A stretch of DNA of 40,375 bases from an uncultured Allobaculum sp. (GTDB taxonomy: Bacteria; Bacillota_I; Bacilli_A; Erysipelotrichales; Erysipelotrichaceae). Every line of letters starts with the position of its first letter. Within the stretch, counting starts at the first letter, position 1. The stretch spans positions 1 to 40,375 of the forward strand of contig CAJTVE010000022.1 in the NCBI GenBank assembly GCA_910579655.1. Reading direction: 5' to 3'. The notes under the pieces are model-generated. The model did no database searches. It was not told the origin of the DNA and worked only from the letters and a program-made list of their open reading frames with translations. Positions 24,560-32,221 of this stretch are shown one piece after another. The position numbers and the translations under genes are program-made.

Positions 24560-25032
24560 TGTTCTGGAGTTCAAGTCCTGGTCTGGATTTGAAGGCTGCA
24601 AAGAGATCTTGAAGACTGCAAGGGTATGAAGAGTATCAAATACCTGTTGGATCTTATCCGAAATTGATTTGAAATCAATACTGCTTGTGAGTGTCAGAAA
24701 CAGATCGTGATTTCCCCTGTCATTGCTGACGATAAGCCCGGAAAGGGAGAAACTTCCAGTCATGCTCTCTAAATAATATTCTCTAAATAATATTCTCTAA
24801 ATAATATATAGAAAGAAAATGGAAGCGATTCATCGGCCAGGCTGCTCAGATTTTTCACTCGTCCAACTAGAAAAAGGATCAGAAAATGGTGAGAAAAGAG
24901 TGGGGAAATAACAGTGAAGTCCGAAAAACAAGCTGAAAAGGAAAGTCTAAACGGTCAAAAAATTGAAGAATGAATTCGAAAATTAAGGATTGTAAGATCC
25001 GAAGATCAGGAAAATAAAGAAAGGAGACCCTT
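24560..25032 (+). other. Gene-free gap inside the his operon
   Basis: 473 bp between hisC and hisB, while every other his junction overlaps or is two bases apart. No frame with a ribosome site and no terminator with a T run was found. It holds the triple 14-bp repeat and an A/G-rich stretch ending in the AAAGGAG site of hisB. It may carry an internal promoter, or mark a deleted gene. Confidence 0.6.
24767..24808. repeat. Three 14-bp tandem copies in the his operon gap
   Basis: CTCTAAATAATATT is repeated at 24767-24780, 24781-24794 and 24795-24808 (the last base is changed). Being AT-rich, it offers several -10-like hexamers (TAATAT) in series. Confidence 0.88.
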
Positions 25033-25611
25033 ATGCGTTCTGCCCAAGCAATACGGAATACCAAAGAAACGCAGATTGCCATGGAACTGAATCTTGATGG
25101 CACCGGCCAGGCCCGCATTCAGACGCCCATTGGCTTTTTCAATCATATGCTGGAGTTATTCGCCTTCCATTCCGGAATGGATCTGTTTCTGGAAGCGGAT
25201 GGGGATGTAGATGTCGACGACCATCATCTGGTCGAAGATACCGGAATTTTATTGGGAACATTAGTCGGCCAGGCTCTTGGTGATAAGCGCGGCATCCGTC
25301 GATATGGAAACTGTCGGCTGCCGATGGACGAAAGCCTTGCCCAGATTGATCTGGATTTTTCCGGCCGACCGTATCTTGTCTTTGAAGGGGAATTCCATCG
25401 CGATGCAATTAAGGATTTTTCAACTGAAATGGTCGAAGAATTCCTGCGGGCGTTTGCGTTCAACGCGCGGATGACCCTGCATGTTCGTTTTATTGGGAAA
25501 AATGATCATCATCAGATCGAAGCCATTTTTAAGGGACTGGCCAGAGCAATGAAAGAGGCTGTATTTGTCGAGTCAGACAGGCTGCCTTCGACCAAAGGAG
25601 TGCTGGAATGA
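25033..25611 (+). CDS. hisB: Imidazoleglycerol-phosphate dehydratase
   Basis: Manganese enzyme that converts imidazole-glycerol phosphate to imidazole-acetol phosphate. 192 residues, single-domain form without the fused histidinol-phosphatase of enterobacteria. Metal-binding histidine clusters are visible: GFFNHMLELFAFHSG, DVDDHHLVEDTG and, in the second repeat half, KNDHHQIEAIFKG. The ribosome site AAAGGAG stands before the ATG. It opens the second block of the operon and overlaps hisH by ATGA. Confidence 0.95.
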   Translation: MRSAQAIRNTKETQIAMELNLDGTGQARIQTPIGFFNHMLELFAFHSGMDLFLEADGDVDVDDHHLVEDTGILLGTLVGQALGDKRGIRRYGNCRLPMDESLAQIDLDFSGRPYLVFEGEFHRDAIKDFSTEMVEEFLRAFAFNARMTLHVRFIGKNDHHQIEAIFKGLARAMKEAVFVESDRLPSTKGVLE

Positions 25612-26252
25612 TCGGAATTATTGATTATGGAATGGGAAATCTGCATTCAGTTGCTTCGGCTTGTGCGTATCTGGGTCTGCCGGCTTTGATTTCCTGTGAT
25701 CCGGATGAACTGAAAACTTGTGACAAACTGATTCTGCCTGGTGTTGGTGCATTCGGAGATATGGAAAAAATTCTGCGCGAAAGCGGACTGGATCAATGGA
25801 TTGTCAAGCAGGTCACTGAAGAACAAACACCACTTTTAGGCATCTGTCTTGGCATGCAGGCTTTGTTTGAAAAGTCTTACGAGTTTGGAGAATACGATGG
25901 CCTTGGTTTTATGGAAGGCCAGGTGATTGCCATGGAACCTGTTTGTTTCCATGAACAGAACAAAGAACAGATCCTGCCGGTGCCGCAGATTGGCTGGAAC
26001 CGTCTTCATATTTCAACGGATTTCCCCCTGTATGAAGCGATTAAGGAGGATCCATATGTGTACTTTGATCATTCCTATTATGCCACCAGATGGAACCCGG
26101 CTGATCTTGCGGCGTATGCCCAATATGGACCATATGTGGTACCGGCAGTCGTGATTCATCACAATGTGATGGGCTGTCAGTTCCATCCTGAAAAATCCGG
26201 CACAACCGGTCTGAAAATCCTTGAGTGGTTTGGAAGGGAGTTTATGCGATGA
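25608..26252 (+). CDS. hisH: Imidazole glycerol phosphate synthase, glutaminase subunit
   Basis: Releases ammonia from glutamine and channels it to HisF. 214 residues, class I glutamine amidotransferase: nucleophile Cys80 in GICLGMQ, with His193 and Glu195 in QFHPEKSG completing the triad. The N-terminal IIDYGMGNLHSV is typical. Overlaps hisB and hisA by four bases each, which fits equal production of the HisH-HisF complex. Confidence 0.95.
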   Translation: MIGIIDYGMGNLHSVASACAYLGLPALISCDPDELKTCDKLILPGVGAFGDMEKILRESGLDQWIVKQVTEEQTPLLGICLGMQALFEKSYEFGEYDGLGFMEGQVIAMEPVCFHEQNKEQILPVPQIGWNRLHISTDFPLYEAIKEDPYVYFDHSYYATRWNPADLAAYAQYGPYVVPAVVIHHNVMGCQFHPEKSGTTGLKILEWFGREFMR

Positions 26253-27040
26253 TCCTGCTTCCCGCAATTGATATTCTTGGCGGTCAACCTGTACGCCTGC
26301 GTCAGGGTGACTACAACCAGGCAAGCCAGGTGGCAGCTTCGGTTTTAGAAACGGCTCGCAGCTTTGAACAGGATGGAGCCGAGTTTATTCATCTGGTTGA
26401 CCTGGATGGAGCCAGGGCTGGTCATCCGGTCAATGAAGAACTGATTCTTGAAATTGCAAACACGGTTTCGATTCCAATCGAAATCGGCGGCGGAATCCGT
26501 ACAGAAGAACAGGCCCGACGCTACCTGGATGGCGGCGTCCACCGGATTATTTTATCCACCGCAGCCCTTGCCTGTCCGAAGCTTGTTGAAACACTTTGTA
26601 AAGCCTATCCGGGCCGGATCGCGGCTGGGCTTGACTGTAAAGACAACCGCGTAAAAGTTGCTGGCTGGCTGGAAGATGGCGGTGTCGAAATTGAAGAAGC
26701 CATCGCCCGTATGGAAAAACTGGGGGTCGCGACCATTATCATTACCGATATTTCCAAAGACGGCATGTTAACCGGTCCGGCCTTTGATCTGTACCAACGA
26801 CTGGCTCCACTGACCAACTGTGATCTGATCGCTTCTGGTGGTATTGCTTCCCTTGACGATCTCAGAAAACTGAAAGCAGATGGCGCAGTCGCGGGGGCCA
26901 TTACAGGCAAAGCCATTTATGCAGGCAATATTGACCTGAAAGAGGCGATTGAAGCAACCCGTGATTCAGATTCTGATCTTGAATGCTTTGCGGCAGACTT
27001 GGCTGCTCAGAAAATCGGCAAGGAGGGCAGTGCATGTTAA
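26249..27040 (+). CDS. hisA: ProFAR isomerase (phosphoribosylformimino-AICAR-P isomerase)
   Basis: TIM-barrel isomerase of step four. 263 residues from the ATG at 26249; the longer frame from 26225 is rejected because this ATG forms the usual ATGA overlap with hisH and is followed by the family start MILLPAIDILGGQPVRL. Catalytic Asp8 and Asp129 (AAGLDC) are present, and both phosphate-binding repeats (IGGGIRTEE, ASGGIASLDD). About 20 residues at the C-terminus exceed the usual length of about 240. It overlaps hisF by seven bases. Confidence 0.95.
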   Translation: MILLPAIDILGGQPVRLRQGDYNQASQVAASVLETARSFEQDGAEFIHLVDLDGARAGHPVNEELILEIANTVSIPIEIGGGIRTEEQARRYLDGGVHRIILSTAALACPKLVETLCKAYPGRIAAGLDCKDNRVKVAGWLEDGGVEIEEAIARMEKLGVATIIITDISKDGMLTGPAFDLYQRLAPLTNCDLIASGGIASLDDLRKLKADGAVAGAITGKAIYAGNIDLKEAIEATRDSDSDLECFAADLAAQKIGKEGSAC

Positions 27041-27789
27041 CCAAACGAATTATTCCCTGCCTGGATGTGCGCGATGGCAAGGTCGTCAAAGGCGTTCATT
27101 TTGTTGGGATTCAGGAAGTTGGCGATCCGGTTGAACTGGCGAAAAAATACAATGACCAGCGCGCTGATGAACTTGTCTTTCTGGATATTACAGCGACCTG
27201 GCAGGGCCGCAAGACGATGGTCGATGTTGTACGCAAAGTGGCCGAACAGGTCTTTATTCCGTTAACCGTAGGCGGCGGCATTTCCTCAATTGAACAAATC
27301 CGGGATCTGCTCAGCAATGGCGCGGATAAAATTTCGCTCAACTCGGCTGCTCTCGATCATCCAGAACTGATTGAACAGGCAGCCAGAGCTTATGGCAGCT
27401 CTTGTGTGGTTCTGGCCATTGATGCCAAAAAGATGCCCGATGGCACATGGCATTGTTTTAAAGCTGGCGGGCGGATGGATACGGGGAAAGATGCCATTGA
27501 ATGGGCCAAGGAGGGCACCAGACTGGGAGCAGGGGAGATTTTGCTGACGAGTATGGATGCCGATGGCACCAAGCAGGGTTTTGATCTGGAACTTTGTAAA
27601 GCCATCAAAAAGGAAGTACACGTCCCGGTCATTGCTTCGGGCGGTTGTGGAAAACTGGAAGATTTTGCTCAGGTTTTTGAAGAAGATGCAGCGGACGCGG
27701 CTTTAGCGGCTTCGCTTTTCCATTACGATGAACTAAGCGTAATGGATGTCAAAGAAGACTTAAAACGGAAAGGAATCGAAGTACGATGA
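27034..27789 (+). CDS. hisF: Imidazole glycerol phosphate synthase, cyclase subunit
   Basis: Uses ammonia from HisH to make imidazole-glycerol phosphate and AICAR. 251 residues from the ATG at 27034, which has AAGGAGGG upstream and starts MLTKRIIPCLDV as the family does; the earlier in-frame ATG at 26983 lies inside hisA. Catalytic Asp11 and Asp130 (VLAIDAKK) fall at the standard positions. GGGISSIEQ and ASGGCGKLED are the phosphate loops. It overlaps hisI by ATGA. Confidence 0.96.
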   Translation: MLTKRIIPCLDVRDGKVVKGVHFVGIQEVGDPVELAKKYNDQRADELVFLDITATWQGRKTMVDVVRKVAEQVFIPLTVGGGISSIEQIRDLLSNGADKISLNSAALDHPELIEQAARAYGSSCVVLAIDAKKMPDGTWHCFKAGGRMDTGKDAIEWAKEGTRLGAGEILLTSMDADGTKQGFDLELCKAIKKEVHVPVIASGGCGKLEDFAQVFEEDAADAALAASLFHYDELSVMDVKEDLKRKGIEVR

Positions 27790-28106
27790 TTGCGGTGGAT
27801 TTTGAAAAAGGCGGTGGTCTGGTTCCGGTGATTGTTCAGGATGCTGAAGATGGAACCGTGTTGATGCTTGCCTATATGAACCAGGATGCCCTCGAGAAAA
27901 CCCTGGCCACTGGTCTTGCGACATTCTGGAGCCGAAGCCGCAATGCACTGTGGACCAAGGGTGAAACCTCTGGCAATTACCAGCATGTCCAGTCGATTGC
28001 GATCGACTGCGACGAGGATACGTTATTACTGAAAGTCAAAGGCGATGGCCCGGCCTGCCATACCGGCAATCGGACATGCTTTTATCGAGCATTGGAGGAA
28101 GAATAG
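27786..28106 (+). CDS. hisI: Phosphoribosyl-AMP cyclohydrolase
   Basis: Zinc/magnesium enzyme that opens the adenine ring of PR-AMP (step three). 106 residues, monofunctional. Key motif TFWSRSRNALWTKGETSGN, then the metal site DCDED (Asp74, Cys75, Asp76, Asp78) and the zinc cysteines Cys91 and Cys98 (ACHTGNRTCFYR). HisE is a separate gene two bases downstream, unlike the fused HisIE of many bacteria. Confidence 0.95.
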   Translation: MIAVDFEKGGGLVPVIVQDAEDGTVLMLAYMNQDALEKTLATGLATFWSRSRNALWTKGETSGNYQHVQSIAIDCDEDTLLLKVKGDGPACHTGNRTCFYRALEEE

Positions 28107-28108
28107 AC

Positions 28109-28537
28109 ATGAGCGAAGAGACAAAAAATGCCCAGACACCCCAAAAAGCACCTGTGGCTCCAGCAGCCGAAAAAGAAGATGCACTGAAAGAAGTTCTGGA
28201 TCAGATGGATGAGCGGGAAATGTTTAAAGTTTTGTATAACACCGTACTGGAACGACAGCTCCATCCAGAAGAAGGATCGTATACTTCCTATCTGTTTGAT
28301 AAAGGTGAAGGCAAGATTCTTAAAAAAGTCGGTGAAGAATGCACCGAAGTCATCATTGCTTCTTTGAGTCAGAGTAAAGACGAACTGGTCGGTGAAATCT
28401 CCGATCTGCTTTACCATCTCATGGTCCTGATGGCGGCTAAAGGAGTTTCGCTCGAGGATGTGGAACAGGAACTGGCAAGACGCCATCAGAAAGAACATAA
28501 CCTGAAAGCCGAGCGCCGCCCGATCACGCAGTATTAA
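28109..28537 (+). CDS. hisE: Phosphoribosyl-ATP pyrophosphatase with N-terminal extension
   Basis: Hydrolyses PR-ATP to PR-AMP (step two). 142 residues from the ATG at 28109 (GGAGGAAG upstream). The first 45 residues are a low-complexity Ala/Pro/Lys/Glu stretch absent from most HisE proteins; the MazG-like core follows: LYNTVLERQ, GEGKILKKVGEECTEVIIA and EISDLLYHLMVLM with the metal-binding Glu/Asp helix pattern. Last gene of the operon, before a strong terminator. Confidence 0.94.
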   Translation: MSEETKNAQTPQKAPVAPAAEKEDALKEVLDQMDEREMFKVLYNTVLERQLHPEEGSYTSYLFDKGEGKILKKVGEECTEVIIASLSQSKDELVGEISDLLYHLMVLMAAKGVSLEDVEQELARRHQKEHNLKAERRPITQY

Positions 28538-28583
28538 CTATATTCTCAAGTCAGAATGTGTATCTCTTTTTAATTCAAAATGA

Positions 28584-28630
28584 ATACCGCCAGCCTGTCA
28601 GAGACTTCTGCAGGCTGGCGGTATATTTTT
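28584..28630 (+). terminator. Terminator of the his operon
   Basis: ATACCGCCAGCCTG (28584-28597) pairs perfectly over 14 bp with CAGGCTGGCGGTAT (28611-28624), followed by ATTTTTAT. Confidence 0.93.
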
Positions 28631-28652
28631 ATGTGTGATCGTATTTAAAAAG

Positions 28653-28683
28653 AAAGCGCCTTCTGCCTATTCAGGGCGTTTTT
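28653..28683. terminator. Second, back-up terminator (both strands)
   Basis: AAAGCGCC (28653-28660) pairs with GGCGTTTT (28675-28682) with one G-T pair, and T runs flank it on both strands. It stands 25 bp behind the main his terminator. Confidence 0.6.
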
Positions 28684-29048
28684 AAATTGATAATTTTATG
28701 TGAAGTGGTTAGCTGCTGAAGCCTGAAATTTTTCCTGAAATCAAACAATTTTTTTGAAAATAATGATAGATATCGTACTGTACTAAGAAATAACATTGAT
28801 GAGAATATGTGAGCACCATTTTATGGCTCAATAAATTTCCATAGACCTCTCGCCTTTTTGTCCACTTTCTTGCAAAATAGTCATCACGAACGAATTTTTG
28901 AGTTTTTAGACAATAACGATGCCGGATTAAGATTTGAACAGCGTCTCGATTTGTTTAAAAAATATCCAGGAAAAGCCGCAATTCAGAATTCTGTCAGGGG
29001 TGCGGCGTGTCTGAGAACAAACACTTTTTAGAAAGCGAGGATTCTTAA
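28684..29048 (+). other. Gene-free stretch before the secreted repeat protein
   Basis: Contains a possible promoter TTGAAA (28754-28759) with 16-bp spacer and TACTGT (28776-28781). A frame open without a start codon runs from 28813 to 29031 (its last part reads FEQRLDLFKKYPGKAAIQNS); it may be the remnant of a gene but no family was recognised. The GCGAGGA ribosome site of the next gene lies at the end. Confidence 0.45.
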
Positions 29049-30233
29049 ATGAATTTCAAAAATAACGTTATGATGAAAAAAGCATTTGGTGCAGCAGCTG
29101 CCGCAACAATGATTTTCTCTACAGTTGCAGCTCCAGTATTTGCCAACGAAACAGTAATCGTTGCTCAGGACAACGCTGCAAACGATTTAAATAACTCTGT
29201 AAGTTTTTCTGGAACGGCCAGATTAAATGGGATGGACAAAGTCAACACTGCTTCTTTGACTCATGAATTCCGTATTTCCGAAACTGTAGTCATGGATCTG
29301 AAAGAGTTCAAAGCTGCTCTGAAAGCTGAAATCGCAAAAGACGGCAAAAATGATCTGACACTGAGTGGTCTTGATGTAAACCTGAACCGTACAAAAGTCA
29401 CAACGATTCTCACGCTGCCAGAAGGGATCAAGTTTGATGCAAAAGTGGCTCGTGAAAACAGCATCGTTGTCGCTGGATCTAACGCTGAACTTGAAAGCAT
29501 TTCCTTAGTGAATGGTGCCGTAGAATGCACAATGAATTACAATGTTCAGGCTCTGCTTGAAGACGCTGCTAAAGACGAAAAAGCATCTCTCGTCACTCTG
29601 ATTGATGAACTGCCAGATGCAGTTGACTTCAACATCGACCTGGCTGGTCTTACTTTTGACACCACAAAAGTAAAAGCTGGCGATAAAGTAGACTTCAACT
29701 TGTCTGCGATGTCCGACTTCGACTTCTCTGCAAAAATCAAAGATTCTACAGATGATTACATCGTAAACACAACTGTTCGTACTGAAGCAAAACTGAACGG
29801 TGTAAACGTTGAAGTCTCTGAGGCAGTCACAATGTTCCGCCTGTATAACCCTAACTCCGGTGAACATTTCTACACGGCTGACTCGAATGAAAGAGCACAG
29901 CTGATCGTAAAAGGCTGGAACAACGAAAACATCGGCTGGTATGCTCCAGAAACATCCGATAAACCCGTTTACCGTCTCTACAACGAAAATGCTGGTGACC
30001 ATCACTACACCATGAACGGCGAAGAAAAAGACGCTCTGGTAAACCTGGGCTGGAAATACGAAGGCATCGGCTGGTACTCCGCTGATGAAGAAACTGGAAA
30101 ACCACTGTTCCGCGCTTACAACCCAAATGCTAAAGCTGGTTCCCACAACTACACTCTCGACAAGACTGAACAGGATCACTTGGTAAGCCTTGGCTGGGAA
30201 GATGAAGGAATCGCCTGGTACGCTGTTAAGTAG
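29049..30233 (+). CDS. Secreted protein with three C-terminal DUF5648-type repeats
   Basis: 394 residues. A signal peptide (MMKK, then Ala-rich core, cleavage after VFA at about residue 32) leads to an acidic, beta-rich N-terminal domain (about 45-258) that I do not recognise and that may hold two loose repeats (SGLDVNLNRTKV; LAGLTFDTTKV). Three repeats follow, at about 262-300, 306-344 and 352-394, each of the form (L/A)YN-N-GxHxYT...GW..E.I(G/A)WY, matching DUF5648, a module found in secreted Gram-positive and myxobacterial proteins. It has no LPXTG, membrane anchor or enzyme motif. The ribosome site GAGGA is seven bases from the ATG. Its preference for codons such as GCT, AAC and ATC suggests high expression. 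It is a single-gene transcript. Confidence 0.8.
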   Translation: MNFKNNVMMKKAFGAAAAATMIFSTVAAPVFANETVIVAQDNAANDLNNSVSFSGTARLNGMDKVNTASLTHEFRISETVVMDLKEFKAALKAEIAKDGKNDLTLSGLDVNLNRTKVTTILTLPEGIKFDAKVARENSIVVAGSNAELESISLVNGAVECTMNYNVQALLEDAAKDEKASLVTLIDELPDAVDFNIDLAGLTFDTTKVKAGDKVDFNLSAMSDFDFSAKIKDSTDDYIVNTTVRTEAKLNGVNVEVSEAVTMFRLYNPNSGEHFYTADSNERAQLIVKGWNNENIGWYAPETSDKPVYRLYNENAGDHHYTMNGEEKDALVNLGWKYEGIGWYSADEETGKPLFRAYNPNAKAGSHNYTLDKTEQDHLVSLGWEDEGIAWYAVK

Positions 30234-30279
30234 TCAGACCAGTCACTGATTCTCAATTCAATCGAAATACTGTTAACAA

Positions 30280-30312
30280 GATCTGAAGACACTCTTCGGA
30301 TCTTTTTTTTTG
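30280..30312 (+). terminator. Terminator of the secreted repeat protein gene
   Basis: GATCTGAAGA (30280-30289) pairs with TCTTCGGATC (30293-30302), one G-T pair, followed by nine or more T. Confidence 0.9.
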
Positions 30313-30596
30313 TTGTCTGCCAAAGAAGGAAAGTCAACGGTCAAAAGCAGCTGGGCATTCAAGGAAAAACAGGGCTTTGTCGCAGCCGGTAGGTAAGAGG
30401 ACTCGCCGTTTAGCCCACTTTGGCTTTCAGATTCAGGATCGTCTGTGATCAATCATGACAAGACAATCCGGCAAAGTCTGGCTGCCACTCGTTCTTTGCC
30501 CAGGCTGCCGGTTCTTAGAAACCTGAAAGAAAATCTACAAAAAATCTTTATAAAACCTTAGATCAAATCCATCACGGATCCGATTAAAATGAAACC

Positions 30597-30632
30597 AGTG
30601 ATGGACCCAGTGATGAAACGAGTGATGGACAA
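30597..30632. repeat. Three imperfect 12-bp tandem copies
   Basis: AGTGATGGACCC, AGTGATGAAACG and AGTGATGGACAA follow each other directly. The core AGTGATG is the same in all three. Confidence 0.8.
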
Positions 30633-30918
30633 AGAGAGAGTAAAAACAGGTTTGATTGAATGCCGCAGGAAAATATAAATCATAAATTCTGCTTTTTAAG
30701 GGTATCTGAGATGACAGGAATCATTGGATCCTGAACAATGATCTCGAAAAAGACCAGAACGGTTCAGAAGACAGAATACCGAATCAAACCAAAATCGACA
30801 AAAAATCGACATTTATCCCATAAATTTGAAAATCTAGTGGCCATATCTATTTAAAAAAGGATATAAACAAATCATATAGATCGATAGAAAAACACAAATA
30901 GGGATGGAATTCTGTCGC

Positions 30919-31074
30919 ATGAATCTTCTTGGGACGATGGAAAGTGTCCGGATCGATCTGGCCATTTTGCAGCTTTGGGCAGACGCTTTTATCCAGAATC
31001 ATTTCGAAAAAGCAAAGCAGTCCTGGGCAGTGCGGTGCAGACAGAGAGACAATTCTTCAAAAAAGACAGAGTGA
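30919..31074 (+). CDS. Possible 51-residue small protein
   Basis: ATG at 30919 opens a frame of 51 residues starting MNLLGTMESVRIDLAILQLW and ending basic and polar. The only upstream purine-rich site (AGGGATGG) is about 13 bases away, too far to be good. An amphipathic first half and a basic tail could be a small peripheral protein, but chance is as likely. No family recognised. Confidence 0.22.
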   Translation: MNLLGTMESVRIDLAILQLWADAFIQNHFEKAKQSWAVRCRQRDNSSKKTE

Positions 31075-31159
31075 AGTCTATGAGCGAAGATGTCTGTTCG
31101 GATTCTGTCACGTTCAACGGATTTTAAATCATTAAACTGGAATAGAAAAGGAGGGCTTT

Positions 31160-31768
31160 ATGAAACAGAGTATTTTCAATCTGGTTTGCTGGTGGGGATT
31201 TGGCATGTTGGCTGCCCTCTTGCTTCCCGCAAACGCGCTGTATTATTCCACTGTCAGTGTTGCTTTACTCGTTACATCCGTTCTGATAATGTTCACGCTT
31301 CATCAGCACACGACACTCATCTATCTGAGCGCCTTCTTTGCCGGCGGCGTGATTTCGTGCCTGCTCATGGGCCGTGGTGAACTGGAGTTGATTGCCTTCA
31401 TGTTGATTGTCTGCTTATGTTATCCGGGTGTCTATATTCTTTGCAAACCGGGTCTGAAAAAGGCGGCTTTACGTTCAGTGATTCTGCTTGTGTGGATTCT
31501 GTTTATTCTCACTCTGCCAAAACCTATGGTTCCAGGCATGCTGGCGAGCAGTTTTCTGACGATGGCAGCCATGCAGCTGGCCGCATATCGCATCAATCCA
31601 TTCCGGCTGTCTATGTGGAAAGACTACTTCCACCAGAAACAGGAAGCAGCCCGCCTGCGGGCGCATCATCATCAGATTGAACGCCAGATGGCCCAGAAAC
31701 TCAACGACCTTTCCCGAAAACTGTCGGAAGGTTCTGTTTCGTCCTATGGCAAAAATGTATCTGCCTGA
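31160..31768 (+). CDS. Membrane protein with about six helices and a cytoplasmic coiled tail
   Basis: 202 residues, strong site AAAGGAGGG before the ATG. Hydrophobic segments at about 8-24, 29-48, 52-69, 75-93, 103-120 and 125-142 are closely packed, then a basic, helical tail (about 150-192) rich in Arg, His, Gln and Lys (EAARLRAHHHQIERQMAQKL). The tail may form a coiled coil. No family recognised. Terminator overlaps its stop codon, so it is expressed alone. Confidence 0.75.
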   Translation: MKQSIFNLVCWWGFGMLAALLLPANALYYSTVSVALLVTSVLIMFTLHQHTTLIYLSAFFAGGVISCLLMGRGELELIAFMLIVCLCYPGVYILCKPGLKKAALRSVILLVWILFILTLPKPMVPGMLASSFLTMAAMQLAAYRINPFRLSMWKDYFHQKQEAARLRAHHHQIERQMAQKLNDLSRKLSEGSVSSYGKNVSA

Positions 31769-31787
31769 GCAATCAGGCATTTTTATT
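31763..31787 (+). terminator. Terminator overlapping the membrane protein stop codon
   Basis: GCCTGA (31763-31768) pairs with TCAGGC (31773-31778), loop GCAA, followed by ATTTTTATTT. The 5' arm includes the TGA stop. Confidence 0.8.
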
Positions 31788-32221
31788 TGGTCTGGCTGCA
31801 TAGAAATGGACAATTGTGGACTCGTTCTATCTAAAAAACGAACAAAACCGCAATCTTGCAAGAGAAAGGAGAGTTTTAATTTTCATCTCGATATCCTTTA
31901 TAATGGAAAAGATGGTGTTGGAGGCTGCAAATCAGGCTGAAAAATGGAAATTCTGTTTTAAACAGCTGTCTGATGCAGCGGGGGCCGTTCTTTATTGATG
32001 CAGAGGCTGTGGTTTCTGCTCTTTGAAGATGCCCCATCGTCAAGCAGATCCAACCCTTTGAATTCTCATTGAAAAGTCAGAAAAAGAGGCTGAATCAAGT
32101 GACTCATTGAGCCGCGGATTCAGTTTTCACGAAGAAGACACCTTTAAGGAAGCAGAATTTTGTTCAACATTCAAACTGGATTCTGGCTTTTTGATATTGA
32201 AAAACAGAAAAGGAGACATCT
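31788..32221 (+). other. Gene-free region with the likely two-component promoter
   Basis: About 430 bp without a secure gene. TATAAT at 31899-31904 is a perfect -10, with only a poor -35 (TAATTT, 17 bp upstream). RNA from it would have a leader of about 310 bases before the response regulator gene. A frame starting GTG at 31816 (60 residues) lacks a ribosome site and is not accepted. Confidence 0.5.

Larger units (their letters stand above)
30313..31159 (+). other. Long intergenic region with hairpins and a repeat; only a doubtful small frame
   Basis: About 850 bp with no secure gene. Two possible structured elements: GGGCT...AGCCC around 30372-30414, and CCGGCA (30468-30473) pairing TGCCGG (30506-30511) with further pairing inside. 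A triple 12-bp repeat lies at 30597-30632. A weak promoter-like TTGAAA (30826) with an AT-rich -10 near 30848 could serve the downstream membrane protein gene. No match to a known riboswitch was recognised. Confidence 0.5.

Noticed and set aside
23987..24763. 258-residue frame antisense to hisC
   Set aside because: Shadow of hisC, without a ribosome site or domain.
24767..24808. CRISPR array from the repeated units
   Set aside because: The units are directly tandem, 14 bp, with no spacers and no cas genes.
30589..30678. 29-residue frame over the 12-bp repeats
   Set aside because: No ribosome site; Met-Val pattern arises only from the repeats.
31816..31998. 60-residue frame before the response regulator
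   Set aside because: GTG start without a ribosome site, spanning the likely promoter.
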